Below are positions 58,433-64,000 of a stretch of 64,000 nt of DNA, piece after piece. The notes beneath the pieces are model-generated. The model did not search any database. It saw only the letters and a program-made list of their open reading frames with translations, and had not been told where the DNA came from. Position numbers and translations under genes: made by a program. The DNA is taken from positions 1 to 64,000 of the forward strand of contig JBEKKT010000004.1 in NCBI GenBank assembly GCA_050010535.1, read 5' to 3'. Position 1 is the stretch's first letter; every line of letters begins with the position of its first letter. This stretch comes from JAJRAG01 sp050010535 (GTDB taxonomy: Archaea > Thermoplasmatota > Thermoplasmata > Methanomassiliicoccales > JACIVX01).

Positions 58433-59394
58433 TGAAAGTAGGCGTGGCCGGTACTTTCAGCATCTTGCACAGAGGACACAGAACCCTTCTGGACAGGGCG
58501 TTCCAACTGGGGGACTGGGTCGTCGTTGGCATCACTTCCGACAGTTTTCCCTCCAAGAAGCGATTCCACGTCCCACTTGAGCAGCGCTTGGAGGCCCTTG
58601 AAGATTACCTCTTTTCCCTGGACAAGAAATGGGAGATCGAGATACTGCAGGATAGAATGGGAAGCGCAGCGCACGACAAGGAACTGAACTTGCTGGTTGT
58701 GTCTCAAGGCACCGTCGAGAATGCCCAGAGGATAAACGAATTCAGGATCTCGAAGGGACTGAAACCGATGGTCATCGAGGAGATCAAGCACGTCCTCGGA
58801 GAGGACTGCGCGACAATCACTTCCACGCGCGTGCTCGAGGGCGAGATCGATACTGACGGAAGGCTCCTCCGGCCCCTGCGCGTGAACGTAGGATCCGACA
58901 ACCCAGTCAAGGTGGAAGCGGTCCGCAGAGTCATGAGTGAGCTGTACAGGGAGGTCGAGATAGCTAGCGTTTGCGTTAAGACGACCGTCGGCGAGCAGCC
59001 CTGGGGCGAGAACATCCTTACGGGAGCGAGAGAGAGGGCGAGGTCGGCGATCGGGAAGGCGGACTTCGGCGTCGGGATAGAGGCCGGGATCCTCGAACTG
59101 GATGACGGTCTGTATGGCATCCAGTTCTGCGCGATAATCGACAAGGGAGGGATCGTGACGTCAGGTCAGAGCTCCGGCTTCAGGTATCCGCCGGAAATCG
59201 AGAAGAGAATCAGGGCTGGCGTTGCCGTCTCAAAGGCCTTCGACGACTTTTGCGGCACGAAGGATATCGGTCATAACGAAGGGGCAATCGGCTTCCTCAC
59301 GAAAGGAATACTTAACAGACAACAGCTCAGCGAGCAGGCCGTGCAAGCGGCAATGGTTCCGAGGATAAGGCCTGACATCTACTTAGAGGTATGA
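58432..59394 (+). CDS. coaD: Fusion of archaeal phosphopantetheine adenylyltransferase and YjjX/DUF84-type NTPase
   Basis: A protein of 320 residues. Residues 1-150 are a nucleotidyltransferase: MKVGVAGTFSILHRGHRTLLDRAF with the HxGH motif (HRGH), FHVPLEQRLEALEDYL, LVVSQGT, STRVLEGEID; this is the archaeal PPAT that makes dephospho-CoA. Residues about 155-320 are an ITPase/XTPase-like domain: VNVGSDNPVKVEAVRRVM, EQPWGENILTGARERARSAI, FGVGIEAGILE and NEGAIGFLTKGILNRQQL, the YjjX/DUF84 markers. The joint activity suggests coupling of CoA synthesis with cleansing of non-canonical nucleotides, though it may be only a tolerated fusion. Confidence 0.88.
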   Translation: MKVGVAGTFSILHRGHRTLLDRAFQLGDWVVVGITSDSFPSKKRFHVPLEQRLEALEDYLFSLDKKWEIEILQDRMGSAAHDKELNLLVVSQGTVENAQRINEFRISKGLKPMVIEEIKHVLGEDCATITSTRVLEGEIDTDGRLLRPLRVNVGSDNPVKVEAVRRVMSELYREVEIASVCVKTTVGEQPWGENILTGARERARSAIGKADFGVGIEAGILELDDGLYGIQFCAIIDKGGIVTSGQSSGFRYPPEIEKRIRAGVAVSKAFDDFCGTKDIGHNEGAIGFLTKGILNRQQLSEQAVQAAMVPRIRPDIYLEV

Positions 59395-59612
59395 TATCGC
59401 TTCTTCCTTTCATTGACGAAGTTGATGTAATCCTCCAACGTGCCGCAGTTACCCGGTCCGATGCACTCGAATTTCCTGAATTTCTTGCAGTAGAACCCTC
59501 TCTCGTTGAACTCGCAGGGCTCCCGACTGGATCTGCACATCTCCTTGATGCATCCAAATCCGTGGTATGCACCCTTGCATTTCCCGTCCTTGCTCAGATA
59601 AATGCAGTCCAA
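59379..59612 (-). CDS. Small Cys-rich protein, first of two paralogues
   Basis: A protein of 77 residues with ten cysteines: DCIYLSKDGKC, HGFGCIKEMC, REPCEFNERGFYC, FECIGPGNC. The pattern KKFRKFECIGPGNCGTLEDYINF reappears in the protein encoded directly upstream. The spacing could hold zinc or iron-sulfur clusters. It overlaps the coaD end by 16 bases tail to tail, and ends in TAG. No family is recognised. Confidence 0.55.
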   Translation of the reverse strand: MDCIYLSKDGKCKGAYHGFGCIKEMCRSSREPCEFNERGFYCKKFRKFECIGPGNCGTLEDYINFVNERKKRYHTSK

Positions 59613-59888
59613 CTAGGTCCTCCTCTCCACGAACTCCCTGAACCTCGCGAAGTGCGTCATGTACGATTCCGCCGTCCCGCAGTTCTCGATGCCGGAACAG
59701 TAGAAACGCTGATACTTTGCACAATAGAGCCCATGCCATTGCTCCGAGGAGCAATGTGAGTTCATCTGACAATAGCGCATCGGGGACGACCTGACCAGAC
59801 AGTTATCCTCTCCGACGCATTCCCGTTCCTCGATCTGTCTGTGCGCACAATAGGACTGCCTATAGCGATATCTGCACAACGCACCCAT
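59613..59888 (-). CDS. Small Cys-rich protein, second of two paralogues
   Basis: About 91 residues from the ATG at 59888 (the frame is open to 59969 but without similarity). Ten cysteines: ALCRYRYRQSYC, ECVGEDNC, RYCQMNSHC, GLYCAKYQRFYCSGIENC, then GTAESYMTHFARFREFVERR. The last 30 residues align with the C-terminus of the neighbour. It ends TAG next to the neighbour's ATG, so both are one operon. Possibly metal binding; no function known. Confidence 0.55.
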   Translation of the reverse strand: MGALCRYRYRQSYCAHRQIEERECVGEDNCLVRSSPMRYCQMNSHCSSEQWHGLYCAKYQRFYCSGIENCGTAESYMTHFARFREFVERRT

Positions 59889-59934
59889 CCCTGCCAGTAT
59901 TGGCGCTCTTATATGCACGTTTCCGGATTTAAAT

Positions 59935-60180
59935 CTAGCGAAGGTCTTGGATGTTCTCCCACGTGTCAAGTATTGGATTTCGAAGCGGTCGCGGTGACCT
60001 TAAAGACCGAGATTCAGGGTAGAAAACCTTCGTGAGAGCGAGGAACCAGATGATCTCCAGTGCTATGCAAATCGTTGCGGGGATCGCAGCCTCGCTGCCA
60101 AAGAATGCGACTGCAAGCGCGGCCGCCATGACGGTGTTCTTGTACGTCGCGTAAAGCACCATTGGGGACTGGCAAAAGAG
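59935..60180 (-). pseudogene. Remnant of a BASS-type (bile acid:sodium symporter) transporter gene
   Basis: Between tRNA-Ser and the Cys-rich genes, a stretch of about 55 codons reads QSPMVLYATYKNTVMAAALAVAFFGSEAAIPATICIALEIIWFLALTKVFYP. The KNT-MA-ALA-AFFG-EAAIPA pattern is the C-terminal pair of spans of BASS transporters. Everything before it is missing, and the frame upstream runs into the tRNA gene. No function is expected. Confidence 0.45.
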
Positions 60181-60290
60181 TCCCAGTATACGAAAATTGC
60201 ATAAGGCATTCTCGGTATGGTAAGAGATTTTCAATGGATTGATATCACGAATTGTGCACGTAGAATCGTTAGAACCAGGAAGGATGAGGG

Positions 60291-60377
60291 CGCCGAGGGG
60301 GAGATTCGAACTCCCGTGGTGCGAAGCACCACCGGCTCTCAAGGCCGGCGCCGTGATCCGGGCTTAGCTACCTCGGC
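60291..60377 (-). tRNA. tRNA-Ser (anticodon UGA)
   Basis: Acceptor GCCGAGG pairs with CCTCGGC. The anticodon stem CCGGC/GCCGG closes CTTGAGA (anticodon TGA). A long variable arm TGGTGC-TTC-GCACCA and T-arm GGGAG TTCGAAT CTCCC complete a class II tRNA. Discriminator G, as usual for archaeal serine tRNAs. CCA is not encoded. Confidence 0.93.
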
Positions 60378-60442
60378 ATTCGCCTCTTGGACGTCCTCAA
60401 TGATGAGCTATTAATTATTAGAATCTCTGCCCTGAGATCGCT

Positions 60443-62101
60443 TCAGACTATCCTGTCCAATTTCCCTAACAGAACCTTCTCGAGATATAGCTCGAACGCC
60501 ACCGCGGGATGTGCCAGTCCGAATCGCGTCATCGTCTCAGGATGCACCTCGCCGAAGTACCCAACATTCTCACCGTCGACGACGACAGAGGCGTCCCTGC
60601 CCTCCACGAACATTCCCAGTCCCGCCGGGGACAGCTCCCATCTGAGAGAGCAGTCGCGGAGAAAGCCCTCGACGACCGACTTCATCTCCGTGAAGCTCGC
60701 TTTGGAATGAATCGATATCGCTGCCAGGTGCTTCTGCCTCTTCGTGTCGATGACCACGTCTCCGACTTCGAAAATGCGCTGCGGCAAATCGCGGTGCTTG
60801 TTCTTTGTGAGGACGCCGAGCAGGCTAGGGAGAAGATGAACTCTGAGGCACGTAAGGTCCTCGCTAATGGGATTTAAAATCTCTACGACCTCACGCTCCT
60901 TCGTACGCGCGCTGTCGAATTGTTCTCTTTGGCTCGATAGAGTCAGGGTCGTCACTTCGAAGTAACCGTAGCCCACCATCATCTCCCGAACAAGATTCGC
61001 CGCCTTCTCGATCAACCTCTCTCCACCTATCGTTTGGACGGTCGGGAGCTGAGTGCCGAACTGCTCATATCCGTAGCCCTTGGCCACGTCTTCGATAAGG
61101 TCCACCGGATGGAGAATATCCAGCCTCGTCGCCGGCGCCAGGACATTTATAATATCGCCGCCGTCGTCATCGCACCCGTAACCCATCTTCCTCAGGCATC
61201 TGCACATCTCCCCCCTGTCGAGATCGAGACCGAGAAGCGAGTTGCACTCCGCCGGGTTGAGGGACCACTTAGCCGGCTTAAGGTCCGGGGTGATCATCCT
61301 CTCATTCCCTTCGACCAGAATCGTCTGGATCCTGGCACCTCTTTCCGCCAACGCGGTAGAGACGATATTCAATGCCCCGGATATTGCCTGAAGGTCGGTG
61401 CCGGTTACGTCTATGAACATGCTCTTCGTGTTCTCCGTCACGGCCGTCAACTGACCATTGATTATCGGCGGGAACGAGAGTACATCCCCGTTCTTGTCCA
61501 CGATGATCGGGTATCTCTTCTTCCCTTCAAGAATGAAATTGTAATCGACTCCCTTCTCGTGCCTCTCTAGTATCTCCCGGAGGTTCATCAATTCGTCCTT
61601 CGCCAGAGGCACGAATGAGACTTCCTCAGGATCGACCGCCTTGTAGGTGAACGGCGGCACGACCCTGTCCATGTCGTGGATCCCGATGGAGACCTTCGCC
61701 CTCTTCCTTCCCAGCGCCAGATGGATCTTCTCCTGCAGTTCCATCAGAGAGCGGATGAGCGGGTCGCTCATCTCCACGTCCCTGACCACGCCGCCGACCA
61801 CGTACGGCCTGACGCTCTCCACGCTTAGGTCCCTATAGAGAGTAATCCCCGACTCCTCGACAGGATACCTCTTCAGCCCTGGCTCGTATCCGAGGAATGC
61901 CCTGAGAGCTCTTGCGACACCTTCGACGCAGTACAAGTCCGGCCTCTCTGGGAAGAACTCGACCGCGATCTCCTCCTTCTCGGAGTCGTAGTGGTGGAGG
62001 TCCGCACCCATCATCGGTATCATTTCCAGAAGAACGTCGACAGGGACTTCGCGCCCTATAAGACCGGTGAGGTCCCGATAGCCGAAGGTGATGACTGGCA
62101 T
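60443..62101 (-). CDS. pheT: Phenylalanyl-tRNA synthetase, beta subunit
   Basis: A protein of 552 residues, the archaeal length. The B3/B4 domain has EFFPERPDLYCVEGVARALRAFLG; ITAVTENTKSMFIDVTGTDLQAISGALNIVSTALAERGARI matches the editing domain; the B5 domain has LGLDLDRGEMCRCLRKMGYG; the catalytic-like core has LVREMMVGYGYFEVTTLTLSS and NPISEDLTCLRVHLLPSLLGVL. The pheS gene is not in the window next to it. Stop TGA, 66 bases from tRNA-Ser. Confidence 0.95.
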   Translation of the reverse strand: MPVITFGYRDLTGLIGREVPVDVLLEMIPMMGADLHHYDSEKEEIAVEFFPERPDLYCVEGVARALRAFLGYEPGLKRYPVEESGITLYRDLSVESVRPYVVGGVVRDVEMSDPLIRSLMELQEKIHLALGRKRAKVSIGIHDMDRVVPPFTYKAVDPEEVSFVPLAKDELMNLREILERHEKGVDYNFILEGKKRYPIIVDKNGDVLSFPPIINGQLTAVTENTKSMFIDVTGTDLQAISGALNIVSTALAERGARIQTILVEGNERMITPDLKPAKWSLNPAECNSLLGLDLDRGEMCRCLRKMGYGCDDDGGDIINVLAPATRLDILHPVDLIEDVAKGYGYEQFGTQLPTVQTIGGERLIEKAANLVREMMVGYGYFEVTTLTLSSQREQFDSARTKEREVVEILNPISEDLTCLRVHLLPSLLGVLTKNKHRDLPQRIFEVGDVVIDTKRQKHLAAISIHSKASFTEMKSVVEGFLRDCSLRWELSPAGLGMFVEGRDASVVVDGENVGYFGEVHPETMTRFGLAHPAVAFELYLEKVLLGKLDRIV

Positions 62102-62129
62102 GTCAGAGTGCGATAGGGGTGAGACTATT

Positions 62130-63482
62130 TTATCTTTTTCTCAAGACCATGACCAAGACCACGTCCCCAACATTCGTCCCGGTCGGACCGGTCACTATTA
62201 GTCCGCCTTCCCTCCCGAAATACGATGCTGAATCGTTGCTCTCGAGGAAGACTAGCGCGTCGTCCTTCCATGTCCCCCTGTCTCCGATCGCGCCGCCGGA
62301 ATCCGAGCTTCCGTCGATTCCGTCGGTTCCGAACGAGAGCACCGTGACACCTTCATCCAGATCTTGGAGGGAACTCAAAACCACCTCGCAGTTTCGCCCA
62401 CCCCTTCCTAGGCCCCTGACCGTCACGGTCGTTTCACCTCCGGCGATGACGAGGGCAGGAGGGGGAATCGGTGTCGAAGTCTGGATGATCCAGTTTCCGA
62501 TTGCGGAGAGCGCTCTCCCTACCTCCCTCGCTTCCCCCTCCAAGGATGAAGTTAGAACCATCGTGTTGTACCCCAGGTTCCTCGCCTTCCTTTCGGCGGC
62601 AAGCAACGCGACCTCATTACTGGCGATGATGACGTTGCTGACCCGGTCGAAGATCTTTTCACCCACCTTGGGATTCTCGTCCTTTGCAGTCTGTAGGTGA
62701 TGCAACACCGACCTCGGCACCTCTTCGAGCAGACGGTACTTGCTCAGGATTGCCATAGCGTCATCGTAAGTCGTCGGGTCGGGCGCCGTAGGCCCAGAGG
62801 ATATGCTCTCGAGCGGGTCCCCTACGACGTCGGAAACGATCAAGCTAAGAACAGAGGCTGGATAGGCGAGTTTCGCTAGGTTGCCACCTTTCAGGCAGGA
62901 AAGGTGTCTCCGCACTGCGTTCAACTCGTCGACTCTCGCCCCCCTCAGCATTAGGAGCTGCGCAGCAATCCCCTTCTCTTCTAAGGTTACGCCTTCCGCA
63001 GGGCAGGGCATCATTGCCGACCCGCCTCCAGAGATCAGGCAGATGACGAGGTCTTTCTCCGTCGCAGCCTCGCACATCCTCATTATCTCGACCGCCCCCT
63101 TCATTCCATCGGGTCCAGGATGCGGGTGCGTGCTCTTATGGAGCTTGATCCTCCCGACCGTGCCTTCCGCAAGGAAGTTGACCGTTCCCGCGGTGATCCT
63201 GTCTCCCAGAACTTCGTCTAGAGCCTCCGCCATCCTCTTAGAAGCTTTTCCTGCCCCGACGACAAGGACTCCGTCGAAGCGAGACAGAGGATACACCCTT
63301 CCGCCGACCGATAGGACATCACCCTCGAGCGACATGGCGTCCTTCACGCATCGATACGGGTCAACGGCGTCTACCGCCGCCTCTAGCACCTGGAATAGGT
63401 GCGCACGCGCTTTTCTGTCGCCTTTCGCGAGAAGTTGGTCCCAATTGGTGATTCTCAAGTCAACCCTTCCACACGGAGGCAT
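62130..63482 (-). CDS. Glycerate 2-kinase (MOFRL family)
   Basis: A protein of 450 residues. VLVVGAGKASKRMAEAL, THPHPGPDG, LISGGGSAMMPCPAEGVTLEEK, LKGGNLAKLAYPA, SLIVSDVVGDPLESISSGPTAPDPTTYDDA and the C-terminal MOFRL motif (ETTVTVRGLGRGGRNCEVVLSSL, SFGTDGIDGSSDSGGAI) are all complete. The family phosphorylates D-glycerate to 2-phosphoglycerate, the step used in the non-phosphorylated Entner-Doudoroff path of Thermoplasma and Picrophilus and in glyoxylate metabolism. Its start overlaps the dehydrogenase gene by 23 bases, so the two enzymes act together. Confidence 0.92.
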   Translation of the reverse strand: MPPCGRVDLRITNWDQLLAKGDRKARAHLFQVLEAAVDAVDPYRCVKDAMSLEGDVLSVGGRVYPLSRFDGVLVVGAGKASKRMAEALDEVLGDRITAGTVNFLAEGTVGRIKLHKSTHPHPGPDGMKGAVEIMRMCEAATEKDLVICLISGGGSAMMPCPAEGVTLEEKGIAAQLLMLRGARVDELNAVRRHLSCLKGGNLAKLAYPASVLSLIVSDVVGDPLESISSGPTAPDPTTYDDAMAILSKYRLLEEVPRSVLHHLQTAKDENPKVGEKIFDRVSNVIIASNEVALLAAERKARNLGYNTMVLTSSLEGEAREVGRALSAIGNWIIQTSTPIPPPALVIAGGETTVTVRGLGRGGRNCEVVLSSLQDLDEGVTVLSFGTDGIDGSSDSGGAIGDRGTWKDDALVFLESNDSASYFGREGGLIVTGPTGTNVGDVVLVMVLRKR

Positions 63483-64000
63483 TCACCAGGTGCCGAGGTC
63501 TCTCTCCCTTCAAACCCGCGACGAGGTTCTGCGCAGCCATGACCGCCATCCTGTCCCTGGCCTCGTATGTCGCGCTCCCGGTGTGCGGAGTCAGCACCAC
63601 ATTCTCGAGCTCCGCCAGCCCCGGGCCGAGCGCAGGCTCCTTCTCGTACACGTCGAGACCGGCTGAGTCGATCCTTCCCTCCTTGAGCGCTTTAACGAGC
63701 GCGGTCTCGTCGACGACCTCGCCCCTCGAAGTGTTCAGAAGGATTGCCGTAGGCTTCATCATCGTCATTTCCCTCTCGCCGATCAGATGTTGCGTCTCAG
63801 GGGTGAGGGGAACATGGAGCGAGACGTAGTCCGAACTCCTAAGGAGATCCTCGATCGACACATAAGTGGCACCCAACTCCGCCTCCGCTTCCGGGTCCCT
63901 CTTTCGATTGTGGTACAGTATCTTCATTCCGAATCCTTTTGCCCTTCTGGCGACAGCCGCCCCTATGTCTCCGAGCCCGACTATCCCGATCGTCTTTCCG
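63460..64000 (-). CDS. D-glycerate dehydrogenase / hydroxypyruvate or glyoxylate reductase (5' end outside window)
   Basis: The visible C-terminal 180 residues run to the window end without a start. The NAD-binding motif IGIVGLGDIGAAVARRAKGFG is followed by a VSLHVPLTPETQHLIGEREM segment, LLNTSRGEVVDETALVKALKEGRIDSAGLDVYEKEP with catalytic Glu region and LTPHTGSATYEARDRMAV with the catalytic His. This is a D-2-hydroxyacid dehydrogenase of the glyoxylate/hydroxypyruvate reductase group. Overlap with the glycerate kinase gene supports a reaction of hydroxypyruvate to glycerate. Confidence 0.88.
   Translation of the reverse strand, partial: GKTIGIVGLGDIGAAVARRAKGFGMKILYHNRKRDPEAEAELGATYVSIEDLLRSSDYVSLHVPLTPETQHLIGEREMTMMKPTAILLNTSRGEVVDETALVKALKEGRIDSAGLDVYEKEPALGPGLAELENVVLTPHTGSATYEARDRMAVMAAQNLVAGLKGERPRHLVNASVWKG

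Noticed and set aside
60181..60342. N-terminal part of the 135-codon frame ending at 59935
   Set aside because: It runs through the tRNA-Ser gene and shows no BASS similarity; only the C-terminal piece is retained as a remnant.
1..64000. General reassignment of UAG to pyrrolysine, suggested by several in-frame TAGs
   Set aside because: By hand count TAG ends about a fifth of the intact genes here, including L39e, DUF373, E2, purB, dppF and ubiX, far more than expected where UAG is recoded. No pyl genes lie in the window, and one TAG-bearing gene also has frameshifts.
1..64000. CRISPR arrays, insertion sequences or prophage
   Set aside because: No regularly spaced repeats, transposase or integrase motifs, or att-like tRNA duplications were found; the three tRNA genes are not flanked by copies of their ends.

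Overview
The window is chromosomal DNA of an archaeon, most likely an uncultured member of the Thermoplasmata/Thermoplasmatota. The archaeal assignment rests on what can be read directly: a translation cluster S19e - PDCD5-like - L39e - L31e - aIF6, an archaeal SRP RNA and SRP54, TrmY, archaeal LeuRS and PheT, an archaeal-type phosphoglycerate mutase, MptE, and TATA-box promoters 25-35 bases before many starts. The Thermoplasmata placement is an inference from family knowledge: a two-gene lipoate ligase (LplA + LplB) beside a 2-oxoacid dehydrogenase E1/E2 operon as in Thermoplasma, a MOFRL glycerate 2-kinase, an RHH-ftsZ pair, and two copies of a small wHTH-like family. G+C looks slightly above 50% and TGA is the commonest stop. 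No rRNA, CRISPR array or intact mobile element was seen.

Layout. 1-5.8 kb: 3' end of a U32 peptidase gene, apgM, a small wHTH-like gene, a frameshifted NRAMP-type transporter, a membrane-anchored fibronectin III protein. 5.9-12.1 kb: tRNA-Leu, a COG1325 RNA-binding protein, and a six-gene operon for pyruvate-type and indolepyruvate ferredoxin oxidoreductases (porGDAB-iorAB). 12.2-14.9 kb: a decayed ATP-NAD kinase gene, then a tandem-RHH regulator and a short ftsZ whose promoter is flanked by four GTCATAC repeats. 15-21 kb: leuS, an MmpL remnant, ubiX, and the ribosomal/aIF6 operon. 21-25 kb: MBL hydrolase, a zinc-ribbon membrane protein with in-frame TAGs, DUF373 and mptE. 25-32.3 kb: a five-gene oligopeptide-type ABC importer with a PKD-bearing binding protein and enlarged ATPases. 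32.3-36.3 kb: membrane proteins, second wHTH-like copy, site-2 protease, small zinc protein, interrupted cupin. 36.3-41.4 kb: anaerobic ribonucleotide reductase with a divergent winged-helix gene, an AIR-synthase-like protein, SRP RNA, a cysteine hydrolase. 41.5-47.6 kb: lipA, E1 alpha/beta, E2, lplA/lplB, a glutaredoxin-like protein and a rubredoxin-FTR fusion. 47.8-55 kb: MarC, ACT protein, methyltransferase, AhpD-like protein, intron-containing tRNA-Ala, purB, a GvpD/KaiC-like ATPase and two tandem winged-helix genes. 55-60 kb: coiled-coil protein, a candidate small RNA, srp54, trmY, CoaD-NTPase fusion, two Cys-rich paralogues. 60-64 kb: tRNA-Ser, pheT, glycerate kinase, and the 3' part of a glycerate dehydrogenase gene.

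How the genes fit together. The organism looks anaerobic or facultative: oxygen-sensitive ferredoxin oxidoreductases, class III NrdD and a ferredoxin-thioredoxin-reductase-like protein occur beside a lipoate-dependent 2-oxoacid dehydrogenase with both lipoate synthesis and salvage genes. Peptide uptake (Dpp operon), 2-oxoacid oxidation (Por, Ior, E1/E2) and the phosphoglycerate/glycerate enzymes suggest growth on peptides or amino acids with a glycolytic or gluconeogenic backbone.

Points most worth following: a perfect bulge-helix-bulge intron in the D-loop of tRNA-Ala(CGC); the RHH/short-FtsZ unit with its four-repeat promoter; ABC ATPases with coiled-coil and zinc-ribbon insertions; the GvpD-like ATPase with two winged-helix genes sharing a TCTGATATC operator; and a high number of disrupted genes (NRAMP, NAD kinase, cupin, zinc-ribbon, MmpL, BASS), several by in-frame TAG.
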